From Limnobaculum eriocheiris (GTDB taxonomy: Bacteria; Pseudomonadota; Gammaproteobacteria; Enterobacterales; Enterobacteriaceae): a DNA stretch of 64,000 bases. The stretch covers positions 124,001 through 188,000 of the forward strand of contig NZ_JAJNAG010000003.1 of NCBI RefSeq assembly GCF_021010575.1. The letters are read 5' to 3'. Positions 56,661 through 64,000 of the stretch are shown here, one piece after another (position 1 is the first letter of the stretch; every line of letters begins with the position of its first letter). The position numbers and the translations under genes are program-made. The notes under the pieces were generated by a model that saw only the letters and a list, made by a program, of their open reading frames with translations, was not told the DNA's origin and made no database searches.

Positions 56661-57758
56661 TTACAGGCAGCGGGAGACAGCAGCGTCGTAGCTGATGCCC
56701 TCTTTTTTCGACAGTTCCAGCGCTTTCTGATGCAGCGCCAGACGTTCCGGGTCGGCTTCAGCGAACTCTGCTGACGTCGTTTTGATATCCGTGTTCACGC
56801 GGTCTTTGGTCGCGTGCTCACTGAAATTCAGTACCGGGGCAGTGCCATCCAGCAGCGTCTTAAACGCCGTGGCCAGCGGGGTGCGGGTATCGCCCTCGGC
56901 GAACTCGACAGGCTTATCACCACCGGCTACCGCATCAAGAATGGCAACAACAACCGGTTTTGCTGCCGGGGTCAGGCGACCCGCGCCGACCAGCTTCTCG
57001 GCAAAGGAGACGTTGTCCGCGTGCAGTTTTTCCTGCCTGGTCTTCGCTTCCTGTTCCGCCCGCTGGGTGGCTTCCGCTTTCAGACGCGTATTTTCCGTCT
57101 GAAGCGCTTTGATTTCTTCATCAGTCATGGTGCTGTTCTCTTGTTGAGGGTTGGGATTGTGTTCACTGAAGTCCGGTTCAGACTTCCCGGTGTCGCGGTA
57201 AGCCTCTTCGCGCAGGGAGTCAACCTGCCATGAAGGAAGCACCTTGTCGGTCTCGTCCAGCCCGAACTGGGCGATCAGAAAATCGCGCAGACGCCCCCAT
57301 AAAGAGGCATTGGTGATATCACTCCAGTCGGCAAACTCCACGACGCCTTCTTCTTTCTCACCAAACGACACCTGCTTCAGCCCCTTAATGGAAGGTGGCT
57401 GCGCCCCCAGAAAGCCGACATGACGCAGGTAAAGCGTGCCGGGCTTCGGATTGTTCGGTGAGTCAGGGAGATAGAACGAGGCGGAGACCTTCTTGAAGCG
57501 TCCGTTGCCCACCAGTTCGGCAAACTGCGGGTCGAGCTGGTCAGGTTCAGCCAACAGGTCAGCGCCGTTAAGCGACAGGGATTTCACCCAGCCCCACGCG
57601 GGGTCTTCCGTTTTGGGGTGGCCAATAACGAGTGGTGCTTCATGGACGGACGGGTCATAGGCTTTCACGCAGGCGGCAAGATCGCTTTGCGTGAACGGCA
57701 GTTTCGCGCCGTGCATATCGGTATGAGTACCGGCTTTAAAAATGTGAATGGCTGGCAT
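56661..57758 (-). CDS. Mu gpI-like prohead protease with scaffold C-terminus
   Basis: The 365-residue protein has an N-terminal protease domain as in Mu I protein (IHIFKAGTHTDMHGAKLPFTQSDLAACVKAYD, EAPLVIGHPKTEDPAWGWVKSL, FKKVSASFYLP, LRHVGFLGAQPPSIKGL) and a coiled-coil scaffold part from about residue 210. ATG 57758 is preferred because the domain starts there with CGGGA upstream; ATG 57806 would add 16 residues. A second in-frame ATG at 57128 may make the scaffold alone. Confidence 0.87.
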   Translation of the reverse strand: MPAIHIFKAGTHTDMHGAKLPFTQSDLAACVKAYDPSVHEAPLVIGHPKTEDPAWGWVKSLSLNGADLLAEPDQLDPQFAELVGNGRFKKVSASFYLPDSPNNPKPGTLYLRHVGFLGAQPPSIKGLKQVSFGEKEEGVVEFADWSDITNASLWGRLRDFLIAQFGLDETDKVLPSWQVDSLREEAYRDTGKSEPDFSEHNPNPQQENSTMTDEEIKALQTENTRLKAEATQRAEQEAKTRQEKLHADNVSFAEKLVGAGRLTPAAKPVVVAILDAVAGGDKPVEFAEGDTRTPLATAFKTLLDGTAPVLNFSEHATKDRVNTDIKTTSAEFAEADPERLALHQKALELSKKEGISYDAAVSRCL

Positions 57759-57892
57759 TTTGCTGTCCCGCGTTACGTTGTCGGGGACAGTCTGTGGAAA
57801 AAGCATCAGCAGCGCTTTTAATCTGCTTTAGAAAAAATCGGGGGTATCAGTACGGGGAATGTCACGCTGCAGGCGAATAGTGGTGCGAAGCG

Positions 57893-57928
57893 GGGGCTGT
57901 AAAGCCTTTATAAAGGTAATACAGCCCC
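57893..57928. repeat. Long hairpin between virion-morphogenesis and protease genes
   Basis: GGGGCTGTA (57893-57901) pairs with TACAGCCCC (57920-57928), and inside it CCTTTATAAAGG (57905-57916) is a second perfect palindrome. It lies in the only sizeable gap of the head operon (57759-57972). No T-run follows on the minus strand, so it may be an mRNA processing or attenuation site. Confidence 0.5.
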
Positions 57929-57972
57929 TCAGCGGCTGGCAATGATAAATCACCCGCCTGTAGAGACAAAAC

Positions 57973-58431
57973 TCAGCGACGGGCCGCTGCTTCAAGATGG
58001 CGGACAATCGTATCGAGGATGGGGACAACCACATCAGGCTGCAGCTCTCCGTCACCCGTCATCGGCAGGAACGGACGGGCCGGAAGCTCAACAGATTCAT
58101 TACGCCCCGTTTTACCCCCAAACTGGTGAACAGGCCCATAAACGACGTTAGTGCCGACCGCGGCCTGCCTGTCATCATGATCGGTTGATACTGACCCCAT
58201 CAGACGCCCGGTCTTCTGCAGTGTTTGTCCGTCACGTTCGATTGCTGCCAGCGAGGGAGTCCATCCCGGACGGCCCTCATCAAGAAAGTTAAACTGCGTT
58301 TCCGCCAGCAGGGTTCCGGCGATTTTGCGCATCGCGGGTTCAAGGTCTGTCGCGGCCAGGTCCAGCGCACGGAGGCTCCGGCGCAGGGATTCATCGTTAA
58401 TGGTGATATTGACCAGGTTATCAGAAGCCAT
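57973..58431 (-). CDS. Virion morphogenesis protein (Mu gpG-like)
   Basis: The 152-residue protein has the Mu G / phage tail completion S pattern: RALDLAATDLEPAMRKIAGTLLAETQFNFLDEGRPGWTPSL, GQTLQKTGRLMGSV, VGTNVVYGPVHQFGGKTG and LPARPFLPM. It takes part in head completion or head-tail joining. It begins 2 bp after the head-morphogenesis gene. Confidence 0.92.
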   Translation of the reverse strand: MASDNLVNITINDESLRRSLRALDLAATDLEPAMRKIAGTLLAETQFNFLDEGRPGWTPSLAAIERDGQTLQKTGRLMGSVSTDHDDRQAAVGTNVVYGPVHQFGGKTGRNESVELPARPFLPMTGDGELQPDVVVPILDTIVRHLEAAARR

Positions 58432-58433
58432 CG

Positions 58434-59255
58434 TTATCCTCGCAGTTCCTGCTGTGCCAGCGGTTTAAGCGTGCCCTGATAGCGGACCAGATCAGGACGG
58501 TATGCCGCCCCCGGTGCGTATGACCAGCCAACATCGGTAGCCACCTTCGTGGTGCCGGTATTGAACGTGGCGACGTTCTGCATCTCGCCCGTTTTCTCTG
58601 ACACCAGCTTCAGCTCCCAGCCCATGGCTGCGCCAGAGCCGGACACCTTCAGTCCACGGGCACGCACATCCGCCGCGCTCAGGGCAATCACGCCACAACG
58701 GCAGCGCCAGCCATTCGGCGGATAGAACGCCTGCCAGAACGGGTCATCATAGCGCAGCACCAGACCATGCAGGGCCAGATGGCTCTTGCGGGTATGGCTG
58801 TCGTTGATGCCGGTATACATCCAGTAGGGCCTGTCGTCGACGTTCTCCATCTGTTCGGCCCATCGCCCGGCGCTGTAGAGCGCGGACATATTGGTACGAA
58901 AGATGGTATCGAGCCGCCACGGGCTGCCCTGCTGGATGGTGACCGGCTCACCCGTTACCGGGTCGGTGGTATCGCGTGGCCCCCACCATCCCTTGCGCTG
59001 CAGCTCCGGCTCCAGCTCCTGCCGGAACCAGCGGTCAGTCTTACCTTCATCCAGCGCCTGCTGCAGGGCTCTTCGAATATCTTCCAGGATATCAAGGCGG
59101 GTCACTTTGGCGACGGTAAAGGCGCGGGCATGGGCATCCTGCCACATCTCCTCCCAGTCCCACGTGAAGCTGTACCCTTTGGACTTCAGGTAACTGATAG
59201 CCCGTTTGGGGGGCAACGTCATGCAGTACGCCAGTTCAGCCGTTGTCACGCTCAT
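58434..59255 (-). CDS. Phage head morphogenesis protein (Mu gpF-like)
   Basis: The 273-residue minor head protein has the Mu F/SPP1 gp7 domain: PPKRAISYLKSKGYSFTWDWEEMWQDAHARAFTVAKV, TIFRTNMSALYSAGRWAEQ, RPYWMYTGINDSHTRKSHLALHGLVLRYDDPFWQAFYPPNGWRCRC. ATG 59255 has GGGGG 7 bp before it and overlaps the portal gene end by 20 bases; the longer open frame to 59315 is not used. Confidence 0.92.
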   Translation of the reverse strand: MSVTTAELAYCMTLPPKRAISYLKSKGYSFTWDWEEMWQDAHARAFTVAKVTRLDILEDIRRALQQALDEGKTDRWFRQELEPELQRKGWWGPRDTTDPVTGEPVTIQQGSPWRLDTIFRTNMSALYSAGRWAEQMENVDDRPYWMYTGINDSHTRKSHLALHGLVLRYDDPFWQAFYPPNGWRCRCGVIALSAADVRARGLKVSGSGAAMGWELKLVSEKTGEMQNVATFNTGTTKVATDVGWSYAPGAAYRPDLVRYQGTLKPLAQQELRG

Positions 59256-60732
59256 GCAGACGCCCCCAGACAGTTGCAACAAACATAATCCGTGCCAGCC
59301 GTTCCTGCAGGTCATCCGCGTTCATCTGCGGGTACAGCTCGGCCAGTTCGCCCAGCAGCTCAGACGGATTGACGCCATCTTCAACCCGCTTAATCAGAGG
59401 AGCCAGTACGGGTTCCAGCGTGCCATTTAACGCGCCTCCGTTCATCAGAATATCCAGCGCGTCGTCCAGGGCCTGCTGTGCCTGAATATCGCCATCAATA
59501 GCTTCGGCAAATGACAGCGGCAGCATGTTCTTCTGGCGTTCTGACGGTGGTGTCTCGTCAATATCGCCGTCCTGCAGCTGGTACTCACGCTTGAAGTATT
59601 GCGGGGTGAAGACCACACCGGCGCGGCTGAGTTTCTCGTCGCGGGTTGCCTGGGTATCGTCGACCCTTCCCTGTTCCCACATCTTCCAGACGGGGCTGGC
59701 CACATCGCCAAAGTTCATTGATACCGCCATCCTGATGGCCTGATTCACCGCGCTTTCCACGATATCAGCGTCAGCGTCACGGATATCATCGGTAACCTCC
59801 AGTCCGGCCTGCGCGGAGGCGCGGGTACTGTTGGCCTCGGTGGTCTGGTTCTGCCCCAGCAGGGCGATGGAGATTTCACTGCGGGCAAGCGTTATCAGGT
59901 TCTGATAAATATCGCTGCTGTCGGCCTTGCCTGCGGCCTCCTTAATTTCAATGGAGGAATCGTCAGGGATAGCGGCCACCGCGTCTTCCACCATTGCCTC
60001 CATGGAATCCAGCAGCAGGTCAATCTCGCCCTGTGCCGTACCGCGCGGATGCTTGCCGATAACCCACGGTGAGCCGTATTTCTCGGCAAAGCGCACCCAG
60101 AACTTCATGCCGCCTTTTTTGAAGGTCACGGGCCAGAAGCACATCGACAGGTCAGGGAAGCCATACGGGTTATCGTAGGTCGCGTCCTGACGCGGTACCA
60201 CGAACTTGTTCAGCGGTACCGGCTCGCCTTCCAGCCCGGCGTCCTTGGCGCGAAAGCGCAGCAGGTTGTCGTTGTCGTACTGGAACCATTCCGGCGGTTT
60301 ACCCACGATATCAGCGATGGCCCAGGATTTAACAGAGCGTCCCCACATGACCTCACAGGGCTGATACCCGTAGAGAACGGCGTCGGTCATCTCGCCGATG
60401 ATGCGGGACAAATCTAGATCGTCGAGCATATCCCTAATGAAGCTGAATACCCGCGCCGGGGCATGACCCCGCTCAAGACCACGCTCCAGCGACTTGACCG
60501 CCGCCTTACGCCTGCGGATGCAGCCGCCGACCAGCGGATCGGTACGCAGCTCGCGATAGATGCGGATATCCCGGCCCTGAGATTTCAGAATGGGGTCAGG
60601 GTTAGGCAGGTACATCCCCAGCCCGAAGAAGTCGATGGAGCGGCTGCGCGAGGCGATCTGCTCCGTCAGCGTTTTATTGGGTTCGGCAAATTTGACGAAC
60701 TCACTGGGTGAAACCCAGAGTCCACGGGCCAT
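59236..60732 (-). CDS. Portal protein (Mu gp29, DUF935)
   Basis: The 498-residue portal forms the DNA gate of the head. DUF935 features are clear: RDIRIYRELRTDPLVGGCIRRRKAAVKSLER, PEWFQYDNDNLLRFRAKDAG, FVVPRQDATYDNPYGFPDLSMCFWPVTFKKGGMKFWVRFAEKYGSPWVIG, and SISLLGQ-like ALLGQNQTTEAN. It overlaps the terminase stop by one base. Confidence 0.95.
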   Translation of the reverse strand: MARGLWVSPSEFVKFAEPNKTLTEQIASRSRSIDFFGLGMYLPNPDPILKSQGRDIRIYRELRTDPLVGGCIRRRKAAVKSLERGLERGHAPARVFSFIRDMLDDLDLSRIIGEMTDAVLYGYQPCEVMWGRSVKSWAIADIVGKPPEWFQYDNDNLLRFRAKDAGLEGEPVPLNKFVVPRQDATYDNPYGFPDLSMCFWPVTFKKGGMKFWVRFAEKYGSPWVIGKHPRGTAQGEIDLLLDSMEAMVEDAVAAIPDDSSIEIKEAAGKADSSDIYQNLITLARSEISIALLGQNQTTEANSTRASAQAGLEVTDDIRDADADIVESAVNQAIRMAVSMNFGDVASPVWKMWEQGRVDDTQATRDEKLSRAGVVFTPQYFKREYQLQDGDIDETPPSERQKNMLPLSFAEAIDGDIQAQQALDDALDILMNGGALNGTLEPVLAPLIKRVEDGVNPSELLGELAELYPQMNADDLQERLARIMFVATVWGRLHERDNG

Positions 60733-62255
60733 CAGTAATCCTCCAGCATACGGGCCGCCTGACGGCGACGGCGTGAGCTTGCCTTCACCGGCCCTTTGTT
60801 AATTTCACGGCTGGCAAAGTACGCCAGCGCCAGCGCGATAGCTGAATCCCCGTGACGTTTGCCATTATCCGTCTTCGCTTTTGAGCGCTGTTCCGGCACG
60901 CGGGGAACGCCGTTTACCACCTGAACGGCCCGCAGGTCATCCAGCGTGTCTTCATCCTTCGGCAAATCAACCAGATTGCCGTCTTCCAGCGCAGCTTTGA
61001 CCGGCGGCATATGCTCGCGATACCAGCCCTCGGTGGGCATGACCTGCTTAACCCGGCTGGAGCCATAGCGCTGCATGGCGTATTCGGCGAGGTAGGAGCC
61101 GTTACCACGGGCATCGAGCGCCGCACCCATCAGATTTGGCAGGCCGTCCATCAGGTACCACGCGATTTGCTCCTGCTGTTTGAACGGCACGTTGCGCAGC
61201 TCCATCACAAACGGCACGCGGCGTACCAGGTTTTTCTCCTGCAGCAGGGGATAGTCCACCGACAGGTCACCGCTGCGGCCAAAGTCACGCCCCAGGAAAG
61301 AGCGTGCATCTGCAGGCAGTGCCTCCAGTTGCGGTTTCAGATGCGTATCCAGCCAGTCCTGCGTCTCGCCCCAGCGAACATCATCGGGCTTCAGCTCATA
61401 ACCCTCCGGGCAGGTCAGGCGTAACACCGGCGTATCAGCCGACATGCGTGACTCAATCAGTGCGCGGGACAGCCAGGCTCCGCCGCCGTTAGCCGGGATA
61501 CAGTCAAGCTCCTCCGATGCGCCAGCACCGTAGAATTTGTATACCGACGCCATCCATGCATCTTCCGCCTCCTGCGACCATGCCTTCCCGGTGCGCAGAC
61601 AGACACGGTGAAAGAGTCCCTCTGCCACCGCCTCTTTGAACGGGATTCGCTGCACGCTGCCGCCCTGACGCCCGGCCCGGATATCGCCGATAAGCGTATT
61701 GAACGGGTTGTCGTCGCCGTCATGGGTGGAGATAACACGAACCTTGCCGCCCCAGATAAGCATCGCCAGCGCCGCCTTCAGCAGCTCGTCCAGTTGCTCA
61801 TGGAACGCCGCTTCGTCGATAACAATGATGCCCTGACGACCACGCAGGTTAGACGGACGGCTGGAGAGCGCGACAACGCGGAAGCCGGAGTCAGGGAATT
61901 TGATGGTGTAGGTCTTGATGTGCTTGTCATCTTCCTCCTCTTCCCAGAAGCCTTCCTCGATTTCACTGGCGGCATAGTTGAACATGCGCGCCCACATCGC
62001 ACAGGCCTGGATATATTCGACGGTCATGTCCTGGTTGTAGGCGATGTAATAGACGTTCATGCCTCCGGCTGTCACCGCTGATGCTGCCGTCAGAACGTTA
62101 TCGGATGCCTCGGCCCAGGTGATACCGGTACGGCGGCTCTTCTCGATAATCTTGAGCGGGGAGTTATCAGCCACCCAGCGCTGCTGATAGGGCATCAGTA
62201 CAACGGGTACGTCGGAATCTGAGGTGTCAGGTACAACTGGCGGTAACGGATTCAC
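60732..62255 (-). CDS. Terminase large subunit (Mu gp28-like)
   Basis: The 507-residue packaging motor has the ATPase start PYQQRWVADNSPLKIIEKSRRTGITWAEA (Walker A-like), the DEAH-type Walker B in GRQGIIVIDEAAFHE, the C-motif VRVISTHDGDDNPF, and a nuclease part with FLGRDFGRSGDLSV and ALDARGNGSYLAEYA. This is the Mu gp28 type. It overlaps the small subunit by 4 bases. Confidence 0.95.
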   Translation of the reverse strand: MNPLPPVVPDTSDSDVPVVLMPYQQRWVADNSPLKIIEKSRRTGITWAEASDNVLTAASAVTAGGMNVYYIAYNQDMTVEYIQACAMWARMFNYAASEIEEGFWEEEEDDKHIKTYTIKFPDSGFRVVALSSRPSNLRGRQGIIVIDEAAFHEQLDELLKAALAMLIWGGKVRVISTHDGDDNPFNTLIGDIRAGRQGGSVQRIPFKEAVAEGLFHRVCLRTGKAWSQEAEDAWMASVYKFYGAGASEELDCIPANGGGAWLSRALIESRMSADTPVLRLTCPEGYELKPDDVRWGETQDWLDTHLKPQLEALPADARSFLGRDFGRSGDLSVDYPLLQEKNLVRRVPFVMELRNVPFKQQEQIAWYLMDGLPNLMGAALDARGNGSYLAEYAMQRYGSSRVKQVMPTEGWYREHMPPVKAALEDGNLVDLPKDEDTLDDLRAVQVVNGVPRVPEQRSKAKTDNGKRHGDSAIALALAYFASREINKGPVKASSRRRRQAARMLEDY

Positions 62256-62797
62256 GATGCGATCCCCAGGATTTCACGGCGTATTGCCTGTGCCGCTTCA
62301 TGTGACAGACCGCCCTTACGGGCAATTTTCTCGGCATTGCTGGCCGCCAGCTGCGCTCTGGAGCGGACTTCAGTCTGAAACTTTTTCAGGTTGACCGAGG
62401 CGCGGGACAGCGTGGCCACGTTCTTCGCCACCTTCGACAGCAGCGCCACGCGCTCTTTGGGATCGACTTCGCCTTCCTCCGTTTCCTGCAGCTGGACGAT
62501 GCTCTCGAACAGCTCGGTCTGAATCAGGGCAATCACCGCCTCCGAACGCGCGTCCTGATCGTCGGCTGCGCCCTCGGTCAGCATGCGGGCCGCTTCGGTG
62601 GCTGCACGGATGGCACCATAACGGCGCTCAATCTTCTGGCCATAGCGATGGATAGCCGATTTGCTGATGACATACCCCCGATCGCGCAACAGGGTCTCCA
62701 GCTCGGTATATCCGCTGAAGCCGGATTCGTTAAGCGCCCGCTCAAGCCAGCGACGCACATCTTCCGGCAGCTTTTCTATCGTGCTGCGTCTGGCCAT
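62252..62797 (-). CDS. Terminase small subunit-like protein (Mu gp27, DUF3486)
   Basis: The 181-residue protein has DUF3486 features: RRSTIEKLPEDVRRWLERALNESGFSGYTELETLLRDRGYVISKSAIHRYGQKIERRYGAI, an N-terminal helix-turn-helix for DNA recognition, and a helical C-terminal part. ATG 62797 has GGAG 6 bp before it; ATG 62800 is too near. It overlaps gp26 by one base. Confidence 0.92.
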   Translation of the reverse strand: MARRSTIEKLPEDVRRWLERALNESGFSGYTELETLLRDRGYVISKSAIHRYGQKIERRYGAIRAATEAARMLTEGAADDQDARSEAVIALIQTELFESIVQLQETEEGEVDPKERVALLSKVAKNVATLSRASVNLKKFQTEVRSRAQLAASNAEKIARKGGLSHEAAQAIRREILGIAS

Positions 62798-63108
62798 CAT
62801 TCACTCCAGTACTTTTCCGGGCGGGCGATGCCGGGGCCGCATTCCACGGTGTATTCCACCAGATCAACGCCGAGGCGGGTCAGGTCAGCGAACCAGTCGC
62901 CGGAGGGCTTTTTCTCCAGATCAACCATCTTGCGGTCAGCCAGATAATCCAGCTCACGGCGCAGCTCCAGCGGCGTGGTGTCCGGGTAGATGGCGCGGGA
63001 CACGTCCAGCAGCAGCGTCTCGCTGGCGGTGTACGGGCGGGTTTTGTTCAGAGCAACCAGCAGGCTCCAGCGCAGGGATTCCCGGCGCACGCGGGCGATA
63101 TCAACCAT
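62797..63108 (-). CDS. Mu gp26-like protein
   Basis: A 103-residue protein with VDIARVRRESLRWSLLVALNKTRPYTASETLLLDVSRAIYPDTTPLELRRELDYLADRKMVDLEKKPSG, a winged-helix-like pattern typical of the Mu gp26 position. AGGAGG 5 bp before ATG 63108 fixes the start. Its role in the packaging module is unknown. Confidence 0.88.
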   Translation of the reverse strand: MVDIARVRRESLRWSLLVALNKTRPYTASETLLLDVSRAIYPDTTPLELRRELDYLADRKMVDLEKKPSGDWFADLTRLGVDLVEYTVECGPGIARPEKYWSE

Positions 63109-63433
63109 TGTGACCTCCTGTATGACGGTACTGCTGTACCACTTCCAGTTTGTTGTAGAGTGCGTCCAGCTTGGCCTCGATAACCGTCTGGCCACGGATG
63201 TAGTCCTCGCGGCGAACATAGTTCAGCGGCAAATCCGCCTTAAACCGCATAAATTCTTTTTCCAGCTCGCCCCAGTTGGAGGCGGACTGCTGCAGCGACT
63301 GCTCAAGTGAGGCGAACCGCGCAGCCTGGCGCTCCTCCGCTTTACTGAACAGCCACTTGGCCATACCACCGACAAAGCTCATGAAGGTGATGAGGAAGCC
63401 CACCACCGTCCAGAATTCAACCTGCAACGTCAT
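63101..63433 (-). CDS. Mu gp25-like membrane protein (DUF2730)
   Basis: The 110-residue protein has one N-terminal membrane segment (about 6-27, FWTVVGFLITFMSFVGGMAKWLF) and a coiled-coil with ASLEQSLQQSASNWGELEKEFMRFKADLPLNYVRREDYIRGQTVIEAKLDALYNKLE, the DUF2730 pattern. ATG 63433 has AAGGA 8 bp before it. It overlaps gp26 by 8 bases and the Rz gene by 4. Confidence 0.9.
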   Translation of the reverse strand: MTLQVEFWTVVGFLITFMSFVGGMAKWLFSKAEERQAARFASLEQSLQQSASNWGELEKEFMRFKADLPLNYVRREDYIRGQTVIEAKLDALYNKLEVVQQYRHTGGHNG

Positions 63434-64000
63434 TTCTGTAATCCTTCCCGTTCGTCCAGCAGCCCGTTTATCTGGCTGCGCCAGATGCGGCATTGCTTCG
63501 CGTTGTCGATGATGTTGGCGAGGACGTCACGCTGGGAGACGCCTGAGTCGCGTAGCCAGGCGTCAGCGGCTTCAGGTTGCCCGGACGCTGTGCCAGTGCC
63601 GGTGCCAGCGGCGGCAGTTGTGTCTGAATGGCCGCTGCCGACGGATGCGTTGTCATATCCAAGTGCGGCGTTGTACTGACGCACGAAACCGCGAGTAAAC
63701 ACGCACTCAATGGGATGGCTCTTGCCTTTTTCATCAATCCAGCGCTGTGTGACATCGTTAATTTTCCCCTGTAGTTGTTTGTTCTGGCTCTCAAGTTGGG
63801 CTATCTGCTCAAGGTAGCCAGCCTCGGCCTGTTGCCCGGTGGCAACCTGCGCCTGATAACGCTTTGCCCAGTCACGGAGCACAGCGTTCTCAAGCGCCGT
63901 TTGTTCGGTTTTGTATGTATCAAACGCTGACTGCAGCCGACTGAGCGCTGCGTCACCGTCACGTTTTGCGTCTTCAGCGCCATCGTGGTAGCCCCAGCGG
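63430..64000 (-). CDS. Rz-like inner-membrane spanin subunit (5' partial)
   Basis: The frame is open to the window edge, so the start and the expected membrane anchor lie beyond 64000. Visible: WGYHDGAEDAKRDGDAALSRLQSAFDTYKTEQ, then LESQNKQLQGKINDVTQRW, a coiled coil, a Thr/Gly/Ala-rich linker, and GVSQRDVLANIIDNAKQCRIWRSQINGLLDERE. The shape, the embedded Rz1 frame and the position next to gp25 identify it as the Rz of a spanin pair. An initiation at GTG 63882 is unlikely since the upstream frame is coding-like. Confidence 0.8.
   Translation of the reverse strand, partial: RWGYHDGAEDAKRDGDAALSRLQSAFDTYKTEQTALENAVLRDWAKRYQAQVATGQQAEAGYLEQIAQLESQNKQLQGKINDVTQRWIDEKGKSHPIECVFTRGFVRQYNAALGYDNASVGSGHSDTTAAAGTGTGTASGQPEAADAWLRDSGVSQRDVLANIIDNAKQCRIWRSQINGLLDEREGLQK
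63468..63734 (-). CDS. Rz1-like outer-membrane spanin lipoprotein, embedded in Rz
   Basis: Entirely within Rz in another frame, ATG 63734 gives an 88-residue lipoprotein: KKAR, a short hydrophobic part and lipobox LAVSC (Cys18; LSAC at Cys12 is an alternative), then a Pro-rich mature part (QLPPLAPALAQRPGNLKPLTPG). This nesting is the classical Rz/Rz1 arrangement; the two link the membranes and fuse them at lysis. Confidence 0.82.
   Translation of the reverse strand: MKKARAIPLSACLLAVSCVSTTPHLDMTTHPSAAAIQTQLPPLAPALAQRPGNLKPLTPGYATQASPSVTSSPTSSTTRSNAASGAAR

Larger units (their letters stand above)
40656..64000. mobile_element. Mosaic prophage, Mu-like head and P2-like tail (continues past the window)
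   Basis: From the invertase to the window end every gene is a phage gene, nearly all on the minus strand in late-operon order: lysis (Rz/Rz1), gp25-gp37-type packaging and head genes, sheath, tube, tape measure, baseplate, fibre, invertase. The region looks clearly richer in G+C than the host flank. The left boundary is set by the broken membrane-fusion gene at 40649-40660. No repressor, transposase or integrase is in the window, so the integration mode is not known. Confidence 0.93.

Overview
The window is chromosomal DNA from a gammaproteobacterium of the order Enterobacterales. The evidence is the arcB-elbB-mtgA order, the dolP-diaA-yraN-lpoA/rsmI cluster, an rnpB almost identical to the E. 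coli M1 RNA gene, and a gspAB // gspC-O locus of the E. coli/Klebsiella type next to chitinase genes. The arrangement is not that of E. coli or Salmonella. A less-studied family such as Budviciaceae is possible, but the sequence alone does not fix this.

Region 1 (1-3.8 kb): core genes arcB (5' end cut by the window), elbB and mtgA. Region 2 (3.9-25.2 kb): a secretion and chitin-degradation island. It holds a divergent gspA-gspB pair, a 1-kb AT-rich non-coding spacer, a complete gspC-D-E-F-G-H-I-J-K-L-M-O type II secretion operon without gspN, two large multidomain GH18 chitinases, a small lytic transglycosylase and a Crp-fold regulator. The T2SS would export the chitinases. Two of its parts look damaged or diverged: the first chitinase has an amber codon exactly at the conserved active-site tryptophan, and GspA has lost both Walker motifs. 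Region 3 (25.4-30.2 kb): envelope and housekeeping genes dolP, diaA, yraN, lpoA, rsmI, and the RNase P RNA gene. Region 4 (30.2-40.6 kb): a possible immunity-type small protein, a membrane-anchored PstS-like protein, two tiny coupled ORFs behind a hairpin leader, a TMAO reductase with its pentaheme cytochrome, a DUF4136-like lipoprotein, and an ABC-2 export operon whose membrane-fusion gene is cut short.

Region 5 (about 40.65 kb to the window end): a prophage, all late genes on the minus strand, joined directly to the broken membrane-fusion gene. It is a mosaic. Head and packaging genes (gp25-gp37 equivalents, Rz/Rz1) are Mu-like; the contractile tail (FI, FII, E/E', T, U, X, D, V, W, J, I) is P2-like; the host-range end carries a Mu-type Gin invertase with an invertible tail-fibre segment. 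Both 26-bp gix-like crossover sites can be read, in inverted orientation, 1.86 kb apart, and both alternative fibre ends join the constant part in frame. The prophage continues past the right edge of the window, so its early genes and integration or transposition functions are not visible.
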